From contig CAZFYB010000005.1 in NCBI GenBank assembly GCA_964523145.1, positions 15,682-79,681 on the forward strand: a DNA stretch of 64,000 nucleotides, in the 5' to 3' direction. This stretch comes from Microsaccharimonas sp964523145 (GTDB taxonomy: Bacteria; Patescibacteriota; Saccharimonadia; Saccharimonadales; Saccharimonadaceae). The translations under genes and the position numbers were made by a program. Below the pieces are notes generated by a model, which saw only the letters and a program-made list of their open reading frames with translations, made no database searches and had not been told where the DNA came from. This document shows, piece after piece, positions 27,051-35,062 of the stretch (position 1 is the first letter of the stretch; every line of letters starts with the position of its first letter).

Positions 27051-27560
27051 TCACTCCTTTCGTTCGTCAAGCGCCTGTAGTAGGTGTTCAACGCTGTCGA
27101 TGTCGGTTGCGGCCGAAATGCCGCCGACTTTCTTGATCAGTCCATCGAGCGACTCGATGCTCGTGACGTCCTGCATGGTTTCGGCGTCCGCGTACACGCG
27201 CAAGAACTCGAGCAGACCCACGACATAATCGCGACTCAGCTCGTTATCGGTGCGGGTACGAACACCAACTTCATACAGGTACTCAACCACGAGCGAAACT
27301 TCGCCGACCGAGAACTCCTCAAGGAGCTCCTCAATCCACGAAACCGATTCGCCGTGAAAACTGACCAACCATACTAACCCACCCACGATGGGTTCGGTGT
27401 TGAGTTCGGGCAGAAAGGCAACCAGATCGCCGATGGCGCGCTGGTCTTTGGTAGCAAGAGTATTAGCTTCGTATCGCTTCAACTCTTTCGGATCTCCCAT
27501 GATACGCACGAGAGCGCCACCAGCTCTAAGAGCCGGGGCAGATAGTACGAGTTCGTTCAT
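27051..27560 (-). CDS. Hypothetical protein, first gene of J-domain-like operon
   Basis: A 169-residue soluble protein, acidic in its C-terminal half, with no recognised domain. TTAGGAGAA lies 4 nt before the ATG. A perfect-consensus promoter at 27648-27676 gives a leader of about 80 nt. The frame is G+C-rich compared with the genome, which suggests recent acquisition or special codon selection. It is coupled to the J-domain-like gene downstream. Confidence 0.68.
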   Translation of the reverse strand: MNELVLSAPALRAGGALVRIMGDPKELKRYEANTLATKDQRAIGDLVAFLPELNTEPIVGGLVWLVSFHGESVSWIEELLEEFSVGEVSLVVEYLYEVGVRTRTDNELSRDYVVGLLEFLRVYADAETMQDVTSIESLDGLIKKVGGISAATDIDSVEHLLQALDERKE

Positions 27561-27647
27561 TATTCTCCTAAGATGTAGGGTGCTACGGAGGTACGAGAAG
27601 CAAAAAGTGGCAATAATGCCTACTCCAAGTCCTCAACGTTCGCTATA

Positions 27648-27676
27648 ATTATATCAGTTACCTACCAAAGTGTCAA
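27648..27676 (-). promoter_or_regulatory. Perfect consensus promoter, accessory operon
   Basis: On the minus strand TTGACA, a 17-bp spacer and TATAAT match the sigma-70 consensus exactly. It drives the two-gene operon ending at 26183. Confidence 0.88.
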
Positions 27677-27700
27677 CTCGCTTAAGGTGTTAGCGCACTA

Positions 27701-27728
27701 TTGACTTTTTGATTGAAAGTGATACAAT
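27701..27728 (+). promoter_or_regulatory. Promoter of the GC-rich orphan gene
   Basis: TTGACT, a 16-bp spacer and TACAAT; the leader to the ATG at 27783 is about 48 nt and contains AAGGAGAG. It is divergent from the accessory operon promoter only 24 bp away. Confidence 0.8.
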
Positions 27729-27782
27729 ACTCCCCAACTTGTCTGCAAGCCTGCAGCTGAGTCGTTCCCCCAAGGAGAGAAA

Positions 27783-28106
27783 ATGTCAGGTCCCACCAAC
27801 TGGAAAGTCACCAACAAGGTGATCGAGTTCGATGACATCGTCAACCAGGTCAAGGCCACGCGGCGCCTTCTGCCCAACAAAAGCTTCGTCGAGATGCTCG
27901 AGGAGGGCTTCGCCGAGATGCTCGAGGAGTACGCGCCCAGCATGATCGGCGCGCAGGCCATTGATGCCGATGCCGGCATCACCCTCAAGGTGAAGCGCGG
28001 GCACAAGCTCTGGACGGAGTCACTCGCCCAGAAGATCGAGGAGACCGTTCGGTCGTACCGCACATCCAGCCGGGAGCCCGTTCGCTTCCAGGTGCAGATG
28101 GCCTGA
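27783..28106 (+). CDS. GC-rich orphan protein
   Basis: A 107-residue soluble protein, mixed charge and probably helical at 30-55 (FVEMLEEGFAEMLEEY). No known family. Third codon positions are almost all G or C (AAG, GAG, CTC, ATC), in sharp contrast to the A+T-tolerant neighbours, so it looks foreign or highly selected. It has its own promoter, a strong AAGGAGAG site and a long terminator, so it is an independent transcription unit. It ends in TGA. Confidence 0.72.
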   Translation: MSGPTNWKVTNKVIEFDDIVNQVKATRRLLPNKSFVEMLEEGFAEMLEEYAPSMIGAQAIDADAGITLKVKRGHKLWTESLAQKIEETVRSYRTSSREPVRFQVQMA

Positions 28107-28147
28107 GGTTCCTCTCCTCAAAAACTACCGGCAGTAAATGTCGGCCG

Positions 28148-28208
28148 CCCCTCGGGGATCCACCACAGCGCTAGAGCGTTACTGGGTGGGTCCTCGAGGG
28201 GTTTTTCA
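28148..28208 (+). terminator. Long-stem terminator of the orphan gene
   Basis: CCCCTCG-GGATCCACC pairs with GGTGGGTCC-CGAGGGG around a central loop, followed by TTTTTCATTTTTT. The stem is longer than usual. Confidence 0.85.
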
Positions 28209-28247
28209 TTTTTTATAATGAAGTTTAATTTCTGATAAAATAACAAT

Positions 28248-28919
28248 ATGAATCAAAATATCTCACGAATCATCACAGGACTTATCATATTACTTATTGG
28301 AGTTGGCGCACTACTCAGCGCAACCAATGTATTCCCTTTTTGGAGCCTTTTAAGTACATGGTGGCCATTACTTATCGTTGCGGCAGGTCTATTAGTATTG
28401 GCCGGTAATCCAAAAAGCAACTTTTTATGGGGTATTGCCCTTATCGTTATTGGTGGACTGTTGCAGTTTAACCAGCTCGATGTGCTTAGTTTTAATGCAT
28501 TCTCACTTATCTGGCCAATCGCAATTATTGCCGTTGGACTTTCTGTCTTATGGAACGGGAAAGGCCGCTTTGGTAAACAAGACCTTTCAAAAGATGTTGA
28601 TGATATCTCAGTCATTTTTAGTGGCAGCGAAGTAGTGAATAAATCAAAAAATTATAACGGTGGTAAAATTACCGCAATTTTCGGGGGAACCTCTATAGAT
28701 TTGCGTGACGCTGTGATTAATAAAGAAGCAACTCTTGATATTTTCACCCTTTGCGGAGGTGTTGAACTCCGTGTCCCACGAGAATGGCGCGTTGTTTCGA
28801 AGGTAACCCCAATTCTAGGGGGAGTTGAAAACAAGGCCCTCGGCAGTGAAGACCACAAAGGACCTGTTTTACTTATCACTGGTATTGCTGCACTTGGTGG
28901 CGTTGAAGTTAAGACTTAG
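28248..28919 (+). CDS. LiaF-like envelope-stress membrane protein
   Basis: A 223-residue protein. Four hydrophobic helices (about 8-110) resemble the LiaI/LiaF-type membrane region, and the C-terminal part (about 118-223) has the glycine-rich beta pattern of the YvqF/LiaF cell-wall-active antibiotic response domain (FGGTSIDLRDA, CGGVELRVPREW). In Firmicutes LiaF inhibits the LiaRS stress system; no two-component genes are visible here, so its partner is unknown. A -10-like GATAAAAT lies about 7 nt before the ATG. Convergent with ileS. Confidence 0.85.
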   Translation: MNQNISRIITGLIILLIGVGALLSATNVFPFWSLLSTWWPLLIVAAGLLVLAGNPKSNFLWGIALIVIGGLLQFNQLDVLSFNAFSLIWPIAIIAVGLSVLWNGKGRFGKQDLSKDVDDISVIFSGSEVVNKSKNYNGGKITAIFGGTSIDLRDAVINKEATLDIFTLCGGVELRVPREWRVVSKVTPILGGVENKALGSEDHKGPVLLITGIAALGGVEVKT

Positions 28920-31804
28920 TGCTTTTTAAGCGAAATAGTCAGCGGCATTAACTCAATCACCACTTCATCGGTATAATCGAAACTATCTTCGCTCAGGCTC
29001 ACCGCTAAGGTTTCAACTTGAATTGCCTCGGCAAATTCTACCACTGCTTTTTCGAGCTCTTCACCCTTGGCTTTTAAGCTGAGCTCAATACGGTCATCAA
29101 TATTTAAACCGGCGTTTTTACGAGCGGCTTGCACATAGCGAATAACTTCTCGGGCGAGGCCTTCACGGCGAAGTTCAGGAGTAATGTTTTTATCGAGCAC
29201 TACTGCAACATCATCGCCCTCTCCATGCTGTACCGATTTTACATTCACCTCTTCTGCGATAACATTTTCGTAATACTCATCAAGCACTTCACCGGTATAA
29301 GTAAGGGTTGCAAGCGGTTGGCGAACTTTAATTTGCTGCTGTACGTCATCTTTATACATACGTAAAGCTAATCCTTGTTCGATGATTTCGCGGGTGCGAG
29401 CCATCCGGCTGAGCACTAACTCATTCGCATGGCCAACTTCTGGCCAGTCAGTTAAGTGCACGCTTTCGCCACCAGTAAGCTTTTGGTACAGCTCTTCAGC
29501 CATAAACGGTACAAATGGCGCAATTGCTTGGCTTAGGCGCACTAGCACATAGTGAAGGGTGCGGTAAGCGTTATTTTTATCGGTGTCGTCTTCAGATTTC
29601 CAAAAACGGCGGCGTGAACGGCGTACATACCAGTTACTCGCATCATCTAGAAACGGTAAGATTGGTTTGGTTGCGGCGGCCACATCGTAGCCTTCCATTT
29701 TTTCTTCAATTTCTTGAATCAGTTGGTGAACCCGGCCCACGATCCATTGGTCGAGCGGGTTTTCCAGGTTGTCGCTAGGGTCAACTAAGCTACCATCAAA
29801 CTCCCAGCCATCAACTTCGGCATACATTGTAAAGAAATCGTACATGTTCCACACCATGCTGAGTTTTCGAGCGATATCACCTACGTCTTTATCCTGCAAG
29901 GCAAAATCTTCACCTGAAAGGAGTGGGCTTGAAAGCAGCAAGAAACGCAACGAATCGGCACTGAATTTATCCATTAATTCGTTTGGATCGGTAAAGTTAC
30001 CAAGGCTTTTACTCATTTTACGGCCATCGTTTCCTGCAACGTTACCGGTAACGATCACATTCTTAAAGGCGTTGTGACCAAATAGTCCAACGTTAACGGC
30101 GTGCACATAGTAAAACCATGCCCGAACCTGCCCTACGTACTCAACAATAAAGTCGCCAGGGAAATTAGCTTCGAATTTTTCAACATTTTCGAATGGATAA
30201 TGGAACTGTGCAAAGGGCATTGAGCCAGACTCAAACCAACAGTCGAGCACTTTGTCGATACGAGTATACGTCACACCATCAATTTCAAAGGTAATGTCAT
30301 CAACCCATGGGCGGTGATAATCATCGAGCTCTACCCCACTAAGGACTTTGAGCTCTTCATAACTGCCGATCACTTTAATATGTTCAACGCCGTCTTTATC
30401 GGTGCCTTTCCATACTGGCATAGCCGTTGCCCAAAATCGATCGCGGCTTAAGTTCCAGTCAGGGGCGGTTTCAACGGTGTGCTCAAAACGACCGTGTTTT
30501 ATGTAGTCAGGGAACCAGTTGATGTTTTCAGTATTTTGCTCGAGCATCTCAACTCGTTGGCCATCAATATCCATAAACCAACTTGGGTGAGCCCGGTACA
30601 TAAGGCGGTGGCCGGTACGAGGGTTGTGCGGGTATTCGTGGCGTATGTAGTCGATTTTCCATACTTTGCCATTTTCAAGCAGTGCCTTAGCAATGGCTTT
30701 GTTGTTTTCCCAAACGTCCAAGCCTTTCCACTCACCTTCAGTGTATTCGCCGTACTCATTTAACACATGGACAATGGGAATGCCTTTTTGCTTTGCAAGA
30801 ATAAAGTCTTCTTCACCATAGGCTGGTGCTAAGTGAACAATACCGGTACCCGATTCAGTCGTCACGTAATCTGCTTCATACACTTGATGCGCACCTTCGC
30901 CTCGATCTTCAAAGAGCGGTACATATTTTTTGCCAATCAACTCTTCGCCCTGAATGGTTCGAAGTTGTTCGTATTCCAGCGGTTGGTGTTTTTCATTGGT
31001 CAGTACTTTTTCAACGAGATCCTTAGCAAGAATGAGTTTTATACCATCAATAAGTACCTCTACATAAGTGACGTCTTTATTGACCGCCAATGCTGTATTT
31101 CCCGGCAGGGTCCAAGGCGTAGTTGTCCAAGCAAGCAAGAACGTATCTTCGTCAGCAAGCTTGAATTTCGTATACACACTCGGGTCGGTCACCTCAACAT
31201 ACGCTCCAGCGTCCATTGTCACTTCAGCCTTTGAAAGTGGAGTCGCCCACTTCGTGTCGTACATTAATACGCGTTCGCCTTCGTAAATTTTGCCTTTTTC
31301 GTATAGCTGCTTGAATGCCCACCACACACTTTCCATGTAGTTTTTATCCATGGTTTTGTAGGCACCTTTAAAGTCGACCCAGCGGCCAACGCGGGTAATA
31401 GTGTCTTCCCATAAGCTCGAGGTTTGTACCATGCTTTCGCGGGCTGTGGTAATGTATTCCGCAAGGCTAATACGGGTGCCAATTTCGTGGCGGTCAGTAA
31501 TCCCCAGTTGCTTTTCAACAAAGTTCTCGGCCGGCAAACCGTGGCAGTCCCAGCCCCATACTCGCTCGACTCGCTTGCCTTTCATCGTTTGAAAACGAGG
31601 AATTGCGTCTTTTACGACTGAACTTAATAGCGTTCCATGGTGCGGTACACCGGTAATAAATGGTGGGCCATCGTAAAATACGTATGAATTTTCTTTCGGG
31701 CGCAGCTCAATAGACTTCTCGAAAGTTTGGTTATCTTTCCAGTACTGGGCGATGTCTTTTTCGTATTCGATTGCGCGGCGGCGGGTGTTGGCCTTAAATT
31801 GCAT
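28916..31804 (-). CDS. ileS: Isoleucyl-tRNA synthetase with altered HIGH motif
   Basis: A 962-residue class I synthetase that charges tRNA-Ile. The signature normally reading H-x-G-H appears as H-H-G-T (55-58). KMSKS is intact near residue 597. The CP1 editing domain is in place (about 180-400) and the C-terminal anticodon region is of the longer eukaryote-like (type 2) form. The ATG at 31804 was chosen because AAGGAAG precedes it and the synthetase similarity begins there; the upstream codons belong to the T-box leader. It follows VKOR on the minus strand. Confidence 0.95.
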   Translation of the reverse strand: MQFKANTRRRAIEYEKDIAQYWKDNQTFEKSIELRPKENSYVFYDGPPFITGVPHHGTLLSSVVKDAIPRFQTMKGKRVERVWGWDCHGLPAENFVEKQLGITDRHEIGTRISLAEYITTARESMVQTSSLWEDTITRVGRWVDFKGAYKTMDKNYMESVWWAFKQLYEKGKIYEGERVLMYDTKWATPLSKAEVTMDAGAYVEVTDPSVYTKFKLADEDTFLLAWTTTPWTLPGNTALAVNKDVTYVEVLIDGIKLILAKDLVEKVLTNEKHQPLEYEQLRTIQGEELIGKKYVPLFEDRGEGAHQVYEADYVTTESGTGIVHLAPAYGEEDFILAKQKGIPIVHVLNEYGEYTEGEWKGLDVWENNKAIAKALLENGKVWKIDYIRHEYPHNPRTGHRLMYRAHPSWFMDIDGQRVEMLEQNTENINWFPDYIKHGRFEHTVETAPDWNLSRDRFWATAMPVWKGTDKDGVEHIKVIGSYEELKVLSGVELDDYHRPWVDDITFEIDGVTYTRIDKVLDCWFESGSMPFAQFHYPFENVEKFEANFPGDFIVEYVGQVRAWFYYVHAVNVGLFGHNAFKNVIVTGNVAGNDGRKMSKSLGNFTDPNELMDKFSADSLRFLLLSSPLLSGEDFALQDKDVGDIARKLSMVWNMYDFFTMYAEVDGWEFDGSLVDPSDNLENPLDQWIVGRVHQLIQEIEEKMEGYDVAAATKPILPFLDDASNWYVRRSRRRFWKSEDDTDKNNAYRTLHYVLVRLSQAIAPFVPFMAEELYQKLTGGESVHLTDWPEVGHANELVLSRMARTREIIEQGLALRMYKDDVQQQIKVRQPLATLTYTGEVLDEYYENVIAEEVNVKSVQHGEGDDVAVVLDKNITPELRREGLAREVIRYVQAARKNAGLNIDDRIELSLKAKGEELEKAVVEFAEAIQVETLAVSLSEDSFDYTDEVVIELMPLTISLKKH

Positions 31805-31810
31805 GGCACT

Positions 31811-32030
31811 TCCTTTTTTAAAATAATAAAAACCTCTCTCGTCCATCGGAACCCGCTTGTGTGGGTGGTACCATCCGATTTCCGAAAAAGGTTTTCTTTT
31901 TCAGCACTTGGTTCATCGCTTTGACGCAGCGGGCGCGTTGGGTTCTACTGAGATATTAGTCTGTTCTTCCCAAAACTTGTGGTTGATGGCCACTCAAACG
32001 TTCTTACCTGTTATTTTACGCTACTCACCG
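31811..32030 (-). promoter_or_regulatory. T-box riboswitch of ileS
   Basis: On the minus strand the leader contains GGATGGTACCACCC (31876-31863), the T-box core that pairs with the tRNA acceptor end. It lies in a stem ATCGGA/TCCGAT with ACCC/GGGT, the antiterminator shape. AAAACCTTTTTC and GAGAGAGGTTTT can form a 12-bp stem around it, followed by a T run. A long upstream stem I region includes ATATCTCAGTAGAACC, where ATC could be the isoleucine specifier. Uncharged tRNA-Ile would be the ligand. The specifier assignment is tentative. Confidence 0.85.
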
Positions 32031-32033
32031 GCT

Positions 32034-32657
32034 CTATGCAAATAAGTCAGGGCCAAATTTCAACACTACAAGGGCGATCATGAGCACAATCCAGCTAGCG
32101 ACAATAAGTTGGTGGTATCCAGCATCTAAGAATTTTTGTACTTTTTCGTTTATCTTTTTTTGTAAGTTGTAGGCATTTTCACGTAGAGCAAGTTTTGTCG
32201 AGGTAGCCAATAAGAGCGTACAAGCAGTTGTCACAATCAAGCACCATGGGCATAATATCTCAATCACATACACACTACTGAAGAATAGCCAGTACGAAAA
32301 TATTGTCCCAAGTAAAATACCTAGGTTCGTAGCAACTAAGAAGGACTTCGGGAAACGGACGCCCCATAACCCAGCTACTGCAACGGTAACGATGACAGGG
32401 AATGCCATAAGTCCGAAGTACATGTTAGGAACACCAAAGAATACACTTGCCTGCCAGGTTTGCATAACCGCTGAACAGTTCAGTACAAGGTTAAACGTAC
32501 ACGAAAGAATCGCATCTGGATCGTTCATAATGTGGAGCTTTTCCATCGTTAACACAAAGGCTGCCGCAAGCGCGAATAAAGCTGCAAAAAGCATTACTAA
32601 GTAAGTAGCTTTGGTTGATTTTTTTTCAGCTTCTTTGGATTTAAATATATTAAACAT
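32034..32657 (-). CDS. Vitamin K epoxide reductase (VKOR) family protein
   Basis: A 207-residue membrane protein with about five helices. The loop cysteine pair C53 and C61, a conserved serine near 71 and the catalytic CPWC (136-139) are in place. Bacterial VKOR reoxidises a DsbA-like thioredoxin during disulfide formation of exported proteins, passing electrons to quinone. It overlaps the upstream thioredoxin-like gene by 8 nt, which supports pairing. Confidence 0.9.
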   Translation of the reverse strand: MFNIFKSKEAEKKSTKATYLVMLFAALFALAAAFVLTMEKLHIMNDPDAILSCTFNLVLNCSAVMQTWQASVFFGVPNMYFGLMAFPVIVTVAVAGLWGVRFPKSFLVATNLGILLGTIFSYWLFFSSVYVIEILCPWCLIVTTACTLLLATSTKLALRENAYNLQKKINEKVQKFLDAGYHQLIVASWIVLMIALVVLKFGPDLFA

Positions 32658-32913
32658 AAAAACTCACCTCACTTATTGTTGGTAACGGTAATCCGCGCCA
32701 TTGGTTTTGTACTTGCCCATCGTCCGATAAAGCTACGAGCGTAGGAAATTCTAAAATGTCATACGCACGGCAAAAACTAACGCCATCGGGGGTTTCCGGG
32801 TTCATCGTTTCGAGCACATGGCCAGTTTGGCGTTCAAAGTCACGCATATAATCGGTCACTTGCCGAGCGTAATCGGTTTCTTCTTTAAAAAGCACCACCA
32901 CGCGCATAGCCAC
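32650..32913 (-). CDS. Thioredoxin-fold protein with a single cysteine
   Basis: An 87-residue protein resembling thioredoxin/glutaredoxin folds: a beta strand (RVVVLFK), then VSFCRAYDILEFPTLVAL with one Cys (48) and the cis-proline Pro57. The normal CxxC pair is missing. No signal peptide is seen. It is nested between nrdR (1-nt overlap) and VKOR (8-nt overlap). GTG at 32913 has AAGGTGA close upstream; an ATG 6 nt later is also possible. Its role is uncertain. Confidence 0.72.
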   Translation of the reverse strand: MAMRVVVLFKEETDYARQVTDYMRDFERQTGHVLETMNPETPDGVSFCRAYDILEFPTLVALSDDGQVQNQWRGLPLPTISEVSFYV

Positions 32914-33377
32914 TATTCACCTTGCTTTTGTTGTTTTTGATTGCGGCGCTGTTCAAGAATTTTTACGAAGTCGTTGAGCGTTTTAAACTCTTGGTATACA
33001 CTGGCGAATCGAACGTAGGCAACTTCGTTTCGTTCAGCAAGTTCATCAAGTACCTTATCCCCAATTTGTTTAGAGGTAATTTCACTTTCACCTAAGTCGT
33101 AAAGGCCATTTTCGATAACATCGATCATTTCTTCAACTTCAACTTCAGAAGTAAAGAACTTGCCTACCGAACGCTTAATTGCTGTTGCCAATTTTTCACG
33201 GTCGTAGAGTTCGCGGGCGCCATTCTTTTTGATAATCGCCAAGTTTGGCTTTTCGATGCGTTCGTAGGTAGTAAAACGCGTACCGTCTGGCGCTTCGCGG
33301 CGGCGGCGTATAGTAACACCATCACTCACTTCGCGTGATTCAATGACTCGGCTATCACCGATTACAACCTTGGTCAT
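32913..33377 (-). CDS. nrdR: NrdR-like repressor lacking the zinc-ribbon cysteines
   Basis: A 154-residue NrdR homologue, the regulator of ribonucleotide reductase genes. The SRVIESRE and RFTTYERIE blocks and the ATP-cone (about 45-135, starting NLAIIKKNGARELYDREKL) are intact. The four zinc cysteines of typical NrdR (CPxC and RRRxCxxC) are absent: the N-terminus is MTKVVIGD and RRRREAPDGTRF replaces the second pair. The ATG follows the ftsZ stop by 3 nt, so there is no room for an upstream extension. Confidence 0.88.
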   Translation of the reverse strand: MTKVVIGDSRVIESREVSDGVTIRRRREAPDGTRFTTYERIEKPNLAIIKKNGARELYDREKLATAIKRSVGKFFTSEVEVEEMIDVIENGLYDLGESEITSKQIGDKVLDELAERNEVAYVRFASVYQEFKTLNDFVKILEQRRNQKQQKQGE

Positions 33378-33380
33378 GGC

Positions 33381-34580
33381 TTATTCCTCGTTCTTCTTGT
33401 TTCGCTTTTTGCGGCGGCGTAAAAAGGCTGGGGTGTCAGATTCGTCTTCTTGTTCAACTGATTGATTCCACATGTTTTCAGTGTTTTCTTCAGCAAAGAT
33501 AGCCGCAGATTCAGAGTGGTCAAGCGTCATATCAATAGTTTTTACTTCTTCGTCCATAGCTGCAGAAATTTTTTCGCCAGATGGATCGGCGACTTCGGTC
33601 GCAGGTTCTTCGTCTTGGAAGTAGGCAGTATCAAAACCAGTTGCGATCACCGTAATGATGAGTTCGTCTTCGATGTCAGGCTTAAGCGTAGCACCAAAGA
33701 TGATGTTAGCGTCTGGGGAAACGGCACTCGTAATGATTTCAGCAGCTTCTTGGATTTCACTCATGCTCATGTCGTAACCACCGGTAACATTAAAGAGTAC
33801 GCCGCGGGCACCATCGATCGACACTTCGATAAGTGGTGATTCGATAGCTTGCTGCGCCGCTAAGGCTGCGCGATTGTCGCCACTTGCACGACCAATACCC
33901 ATAAGGGCTGAGCCGGCATTGCTCATAATTGCCTTCACATCGGCAAAGTCGAGGTTAATCAAGCCATGTTCAGTAATAAGTTCTGAAATACCTTGCACAC
34001 CTTGGCGTAACACATCATCGGCAATTTTGAAGGTTTCGAGTAGTGGCGTCCGGCGATCGATAGTTTGGAGTAAACGGTCGTTTGGAATGGTAATAAGTGT
34101 ATCGACATGACGGCGAAGTTGTGTCACAGCCCAGTCAGCATTTTGGCGGCGTTTTTCGCCTTCGAAGCTAAATGGCTTTGTGGCAACACCTACAACCAAG
34201 ATACCGAGCTCGCGGGCAACTTCGGCTACAACGTAGCCAGCACCTGAACCAGTACCACCACCGGCACCGATAGTAACGAATACCATATCAGCACCTTTAA
34301 TGGCTTCAGCGATTTCTTCGCGAGATTCGTTCGCAGCGGCTTCACCCTTTGTAGGATCGGCACCAGCGCCTAAACCACCAGTAGTAGCGTGCCCAAGATG
34401 GAGTTTCACATCGGCTTTACTATTATGCAGCGCTTGAGCATCGGTATTCATTGCAATGAACTGTACACCGGTTAAACCGGCCTCTTTCATGCGATTCACC
34501 GCAGACCCACCTGCACCACCTACACCAACAACTTTAATGCTGGCAAAGGTCTGTATGTCGCTTGGTTTTACTTCAGGCAT
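33381..34580 (-). CDS. ftsZ: Cell division protein FtsZ
   Basis: A 399-residue tubulin-like GTPase that forms the Z-ring. The G-box GGGTGSG is at 107-113 and the T7 loop NLDFADVKAIM is intact. The tail after 315 is variable and acidic, and it ends in a Lys/Arg-rich C-terminus (RRRKKRNKKNEE). GGGGAGA precedes the ATG; a TATACT about 50 nt upstream gives a leader. ftsA is 2 kb upstream rather than adjacent, because of an accessory island. Confidence 0.97.
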   Translation of the reverse strand: MPEVKPSDIQTFASIKVVGVGGAGGSAVNRMKEAGLTGVQFIAMNTDAQALHNSKADVKLHLGHATTGGLGAGADPTKGEAAANESREEIAEAIKGADMVFVTIGAGGGTGSGAGYVVAEVARELGILVVGVATKPFSFEGEKRRQNADWAVTQLRRHVDTLITIPNDRLLQTIDRRTPLLETFKIADDVLRQGVQGISELITEHGLINLDFADVKAIMSNAGSALMGIGRASGDNRAALAAQQAIESPLIEVSIDGARGVLFNVTGGYDMSMSEIQEAAEIITSAVSPDANIIFGATLKPDIEDELIITVIATGFDTAYFQDEEPATEVADPSGEKISAAMDEEVKTIDMTLDHSESAAIFAEENTENMWNQSVEQEDESDTPAFLRRRKKRNKKNEE

Positions 34581-34849
34581 GCCTGTCTCCCCTATAAACT
34601 AAATTCACGCTTATCTGTTATCTCCTAGTATACCACGAGGAAGCTGGTGGCAATAGATATGTGTTCGAACAATTTGTGTACCCTAGGCAGTAGGGATAAT
34701 TTAATTGTTCGGGCTTGATCATTTTTAAGAATCTTTTACTAAATTAACACCTTGAAAATCTTTATTTCAAGAATTGTACAGGTTCTAAAACGGTGGGAAA
34801 ATAAGAGAAGCTTAGTTACGTGAGGCGATGAGTCGTCATAGGACAACTC

Positions 34850-34923
34850 GGGGCTATAGTGTAGCGGTAACACGCATACTTGATACCTACGAGTCGAGGG
34901 TTCAACTCCCTCTGGCTCCACCA
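34850..34923 (+). tRNA. tRNA-like gene with mismatched anticodon stem
   Basis: A 74-nt cloverleaf-like sequence. Acceptor arms GGGGCTA and TGGCTCC pair and CCA is encoded. D-stem GTGT/ACAC, T-arm GAGGG-TTCAACT-CCCTC and variable region AGTC are fine. The anticodon arm CATAC-TTGATAC-CTACG has only three of five stem pairs, with A-C and C-C mismatches. The loop position would give anticodon GAT (Ile), but the D-stem is unlike tRNA-Ile. It may be a pseudogene, or the remnant of an integration site; a related GTACCTGATACCTA lies at 34973-34986. Confidence 0.55.
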
Positions 34924-34939
34924 AGCAACCCTAAGTGAG

Positions 34940-34966
34940 AAAAACACCCCACAATGGGGTGTTTTT
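34940..34966 (+). terminator. Terminator after the tRNA-like gene
   Basis: AAAAACACCCC and GGGGTGTTTTT form an 11-bp stem with a short loop and a T-run tail. Confidence 0.85.
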
Positions 34967-35021
34967 CGTTTGCGTACCTGATACCTATTTTTATTTTACC
35001 AAAATATCCTGAAAAAAGTAA

Positions 35022-35062
35022 GAACCCGCCCCAAGGAGCAAGCTCTTACTCGGGACGGGCGG
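35022..35062 (-). terminator. Terminator overlapping the end of the zinc finger gene
   Basis: On the minus strand CCGCCCGTCCC pairs with GGGGCGGG and is followed by a T-rich tail. The 5' arm includes the last codons of the gene. Confidence 0.7.

Noticed and set aside
34739..34924. Minus-strand protein frame across the tRNA-like gene
   Set aside because: Its GVEPSTRRYQ stretch is the classic artefact of translating the antisense of a tRNA T-arm.
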